From: Flavobacteriales bacterium
GTDB lineage: Bacteria > Bacteroidota > Bacteroidia > Flavobacteriales_D > SKUL01
DNA: 5,099 nucleotides
Assembly (NCBI GenBank): GCA_007129985.1
Contig: SKUL01000124.1
Span: 1 to 5,099 of the forward strand
Direction: 5' to 3'
The stretch's first letter is position 1. Each line of letters begins with the position of its first letter. Positions 3,210-5,099 of the stretch are shown piece after piece. Under the pieces are notes generated by a model. It worked only from the letters and a program-made list of their open reading frames with translations, made no database searches and was not told where the DNA came from. A program made the position numbers and the translations under genes.

Positions 3210-5099
3210 CTACGCGCAGTGTTTGTGGGCCGGATGCCGTCTCAATCCGAATCAGGTAAACGCCCGCCGGCCAGTTTTGCGTGTGTATTTCAATGGGGCT
3301 CGAAGCGTTGTGCTGTGGCTCAAAACTGTGAACCATTCTGCCGTCCGCCCCGAAAATGGTAACGTGCAACGCGCGCTCGTTTCCGGTAATCCAAAGGTGG
3401 TCGCTCACCGGATTGGGATATGCCTGCCATGATGCAGATTCCGTTTGCTGCACGGAGGTGATGAGAAAGTTTTCAGGCTCGGAAATCGTCGTGCAGCCTG
3501 CTTCGTTGCTCACTTCCACGGTGTAATCGCCGCTTTGAGTGGGCACGAAATAATGTTGATTGGCATTCTCCAACACACCACCGTTCAGATACCACTGGTA
3601 GGTCCACGTGCTGTCATAGACCGTGAGAAGGGTGTCCCACGTCATGGTGATTTCAGCTTCGGGAAGGGGCGAGAAAACCACGTGTACCGTGTCTGAGCGA
3701 CCGATGCAACCAGCTTCGTTGATGACTTGCACCCACCAGGTGCTGTTCGTGTCGGGGTTTTGCACGGCATCCGTTTCTCCCGTATTCCAGAGGTAGGAAT
3801 TGTAGCTGTCAGAGGTTTGAAGCAGGAAATTGTCGCCTTCGCAAACCAGTACCGTACCGGATTCATTGAGTTGCGGTTGAAACCAAAGCGCGTTGACTGC
3901 CGCCTCAGCATCGAGTTTGCCGGTGCCGTATGCGTTGTTGGGCACGGTATCGGTGAAATTGTCGGAGTAGGTGTGATTGAGAATGGCGTTGCGAATGGTT
4001 TCCACATCTGCCTCCGGGCACATTTCGAGCAAAAGCGCGGTTGCTCCCGACACCACCGGCGAGGCCATGCTCGTGCCGCCGTTTCGGTAGTGCATACCGC
4101 CTTGAGCTACCTTAAAAGGTTCGTTGTTGATGAGTTGGGCCAGTGTACTCAGCTTGGCAGTGCTCAGGGTTAAATCGCCCGAGGCAGATACCTCCGGTTT
4201 TAGGCGCTCATCGCGCGTGGGACCGTGACTGGAGTTTACGCTGAGCAATCCGGCGGGGTGCGAAAAGGTTTGCAGATTGCCATTGTAGTCAATGTACTGG
4301 TCGCGGTTGGCGTAATTACCCACCGTGATGACCTTGGGAGAACAAGCCCAGGAGCCTACAATGTGTTTGTGCTTATCGGGAGCGCGATAGTGCGCCATGT
4401 CGGGATAAACCGTTTCGGAGGGCAGGTTATTCCAGAGCATATTGGAAGTGCCGAGCACGGAAGTTGACCACACGTCAAACCGTCCTTGTCCGGCGGTGAT
4501 AAACCTGAACCGGTACTGGGCAGAGTCGGGCGTAGCCATGTGTACCTGCATGCGGTATTGCCCTCCACGGGGAATGCTGAAATAGTCCACCACGCCCAGC
4601 ACGTTTCCACTCAAACTCCAAAGGGTGTCGCTTACCACCTCGTTGAGCGATGCCTCAATTTGCCGGAACGGCGTGCGCCCTCTGAATTGAAGCGAGGGAT
4701 TCACCCTGTCGGCACCGATAGCAAAATGCACATCCTGAAAATCGGCGGTATCGGCCCAAAGCTCAAAAAACACGGCTCCGTAGCCCAGGCCGCTGTTGTT
4801 GTTGTGCATAAACCACGTGAAAGCGGTGTCGGCCGTAACGTTGTAGCCGAGGTGATAGGGCGCCCAGTTTCCGGAGTTTCCTGCCGCGGCCACCACAACG
4901 CGTCCGGGCTTTGCGCTAATCATGCTGTCAATAAGCAGAGCGGCAACGTCTAACCCGTCGCGCGAACCGCTGTAGGTACCGAGGCTCAGATTTACCACAC
5001 AGGGCTTGTCGAGTTCATCGGCTTTGTCAAATACATATTGTACCGCGTCAGCCACGCTGAGGGTCCAGTTTGGAACGCCAAATTGCGACGACACCACTA
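3193..5099 (-). CDS. Secreted S8 (subtilisin-like) protease with T9SS sorting domain, 5' part missing
   Basis: The last 635 or so codons of a larger gene; the frame is open to the window edge, so the GTG at 5097 is only an internal Val codon. Residues below count from there. It is a subtilase: VVNLSLG (34-40), the oxyanion-hole Asn74 in VVAAAGNSG (68-76), SSHGPTRDERLKPEVSASG (289-307) and the catalytic Ser343 in GTSMASPVVSG (341-351). The catalytic Asp and His, the signal peptide and any propeptide must lie upstream. About 200 residues are inserted between the Asn and GPT blocks. After the catalytic domain come two similar Ig/PKD-like modules (about 408-475 and 476-545), each with a V-x-NEAGC motif (NEAGC at 460-464 and 531-535). 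The C-terminus (about 558-634; AYPNPVSDHLWI, then IFGADGRMVHSF, WPAGVYLIRIE) is a type A T9SS sorting domain, so the protein is exported through the outer membrane and released or anchored at the surface. Substrate is unknown. Confidence 0.93.
   Translation of the reverse strand, partial: VVSSQFGVPNWTLSVADAVQYVFDKADELDKPCVVNLSLGTYSGSRDGLDVAALLIDSMISAKPGRVVVAAAGNSGNWAPYHLGYNVTADTAFTWFMHNNNSGLGYGAVFFELWADTADFQDVHFAIGADRVNPSLQFRGRTPFRQIEASLNEVVSDTLWSLSGNVLGVVDYFSIPRGGQYRMQVHMATPDSAQYRFRFITAGQGRFDVWSTSVLGTSNMLWNNLPSETVYPDMAHYRAPDKHKHIVGSWACSPKVITVGNYANRDQYIDYNGNLQTFSHPAGLLSVNSSHGPTRDERLKPEVSASGDLTLSTAKLSTLAQLINNEPFKVAQGGMHYRNGGTSMASPVVSGATALLLEMCPEADVETIRNAILNHTYSDNFTDTVPNNAYGTGKLDAEAAVNALWFQPQLNESGTVLVCEGDNFLLQTSDSYNSYLWNTGETDAVQNPDTNSTWWVQVINEAGCIGRSDTVHVVFSPLPEAEITMTWDTLLTVYDSTWTYQWYLNGGVLENANQHYFVPTQSGDYTVEVSNEAGCTTISEPENFLITSVQQTESASWQAYPNPVSDHLWITGNERALHVTIFGADGRMVHSFEPQHNASSPIEIHTQNWPAGVYLIRIETASGPQTLRVVAAER

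Noticed and set aside
3727..4173. Several plus-strand ORFs (for example 3727-4173 and 4486-4953) and minus-strand ORFs within the protease
   Set aside because: They are shadows in GC-rich coding DNA; the protease frame carries all S8 and T9SS motifs without interruption.
1..5099. CRISPR array or other tandem repeat array
   Set aside because: No regularly spaced repeats are seen; the only long repeat noticed is the 27-bp pair.

Overview
The window looks like a chromosomal segment of a Bacteroidota bacterium, probably Flavobacteriia or a close relative. Evidence: a DUF5606-family protein (known mainly from Bacteroidota), a large S8 protease ending in a type IX secretion (T9SS) sorting domain, an hpt-adk gene pair, start codons without clear Shine-Dalgarno sequences, and several promoter -7 elements of the form TAnnTTTG. 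The genus cannot be told from this sequence.

Layout. Left part (1-698): the first codons of adk and the whole hpt gene, both on the minus strand, 9 bp apart. Next comes a plus-strand tRNA-Leu(UAA) at 699-783. From just past the tRNA to about 2581 lies a distinctly AT-richer block holding one small unannotated ORF (45 codons) and a dGTPase-like HD-domain gene (dgt), both on the minus strand and overlapping by one base. The right part returns to higher GC: a DUF5606 gene (2664-3158) with its own promoter, then the 3' 1.9 kb of a secreted subtilisin-like protease whose start is beyond the right edge.

The main discovery is that the last 21 bases of the tRNA-Leu gene plus 6 bases beyond it (763-789) recur exactly, as a 27-bp direct repeat, at 2582-2608. 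The two copies bracket the AT-rich block. This is the classic scar of site-specific integration into the 3' end of a tRNA gene: the tRNA is kept intact by the incoming end and the displaced old 3' end marks the far border. The unit is only about 1.82 kb and has no recombinase, so it looks like a minimal or decayed islet whose only cargo is a small basic protein plus a dGTPase. Because dGTPases can protect bacteria from phages by depleting dGTP, a compact mobile antiphage cassette is a reasonable but unproven reading.

The flanking genes are ordinary: purine salvage and adenylate balance (hpt, adk), a conserved Bacteroidota protein of unknown function, and an exported protease. Nothing ties them functionally to the islet.
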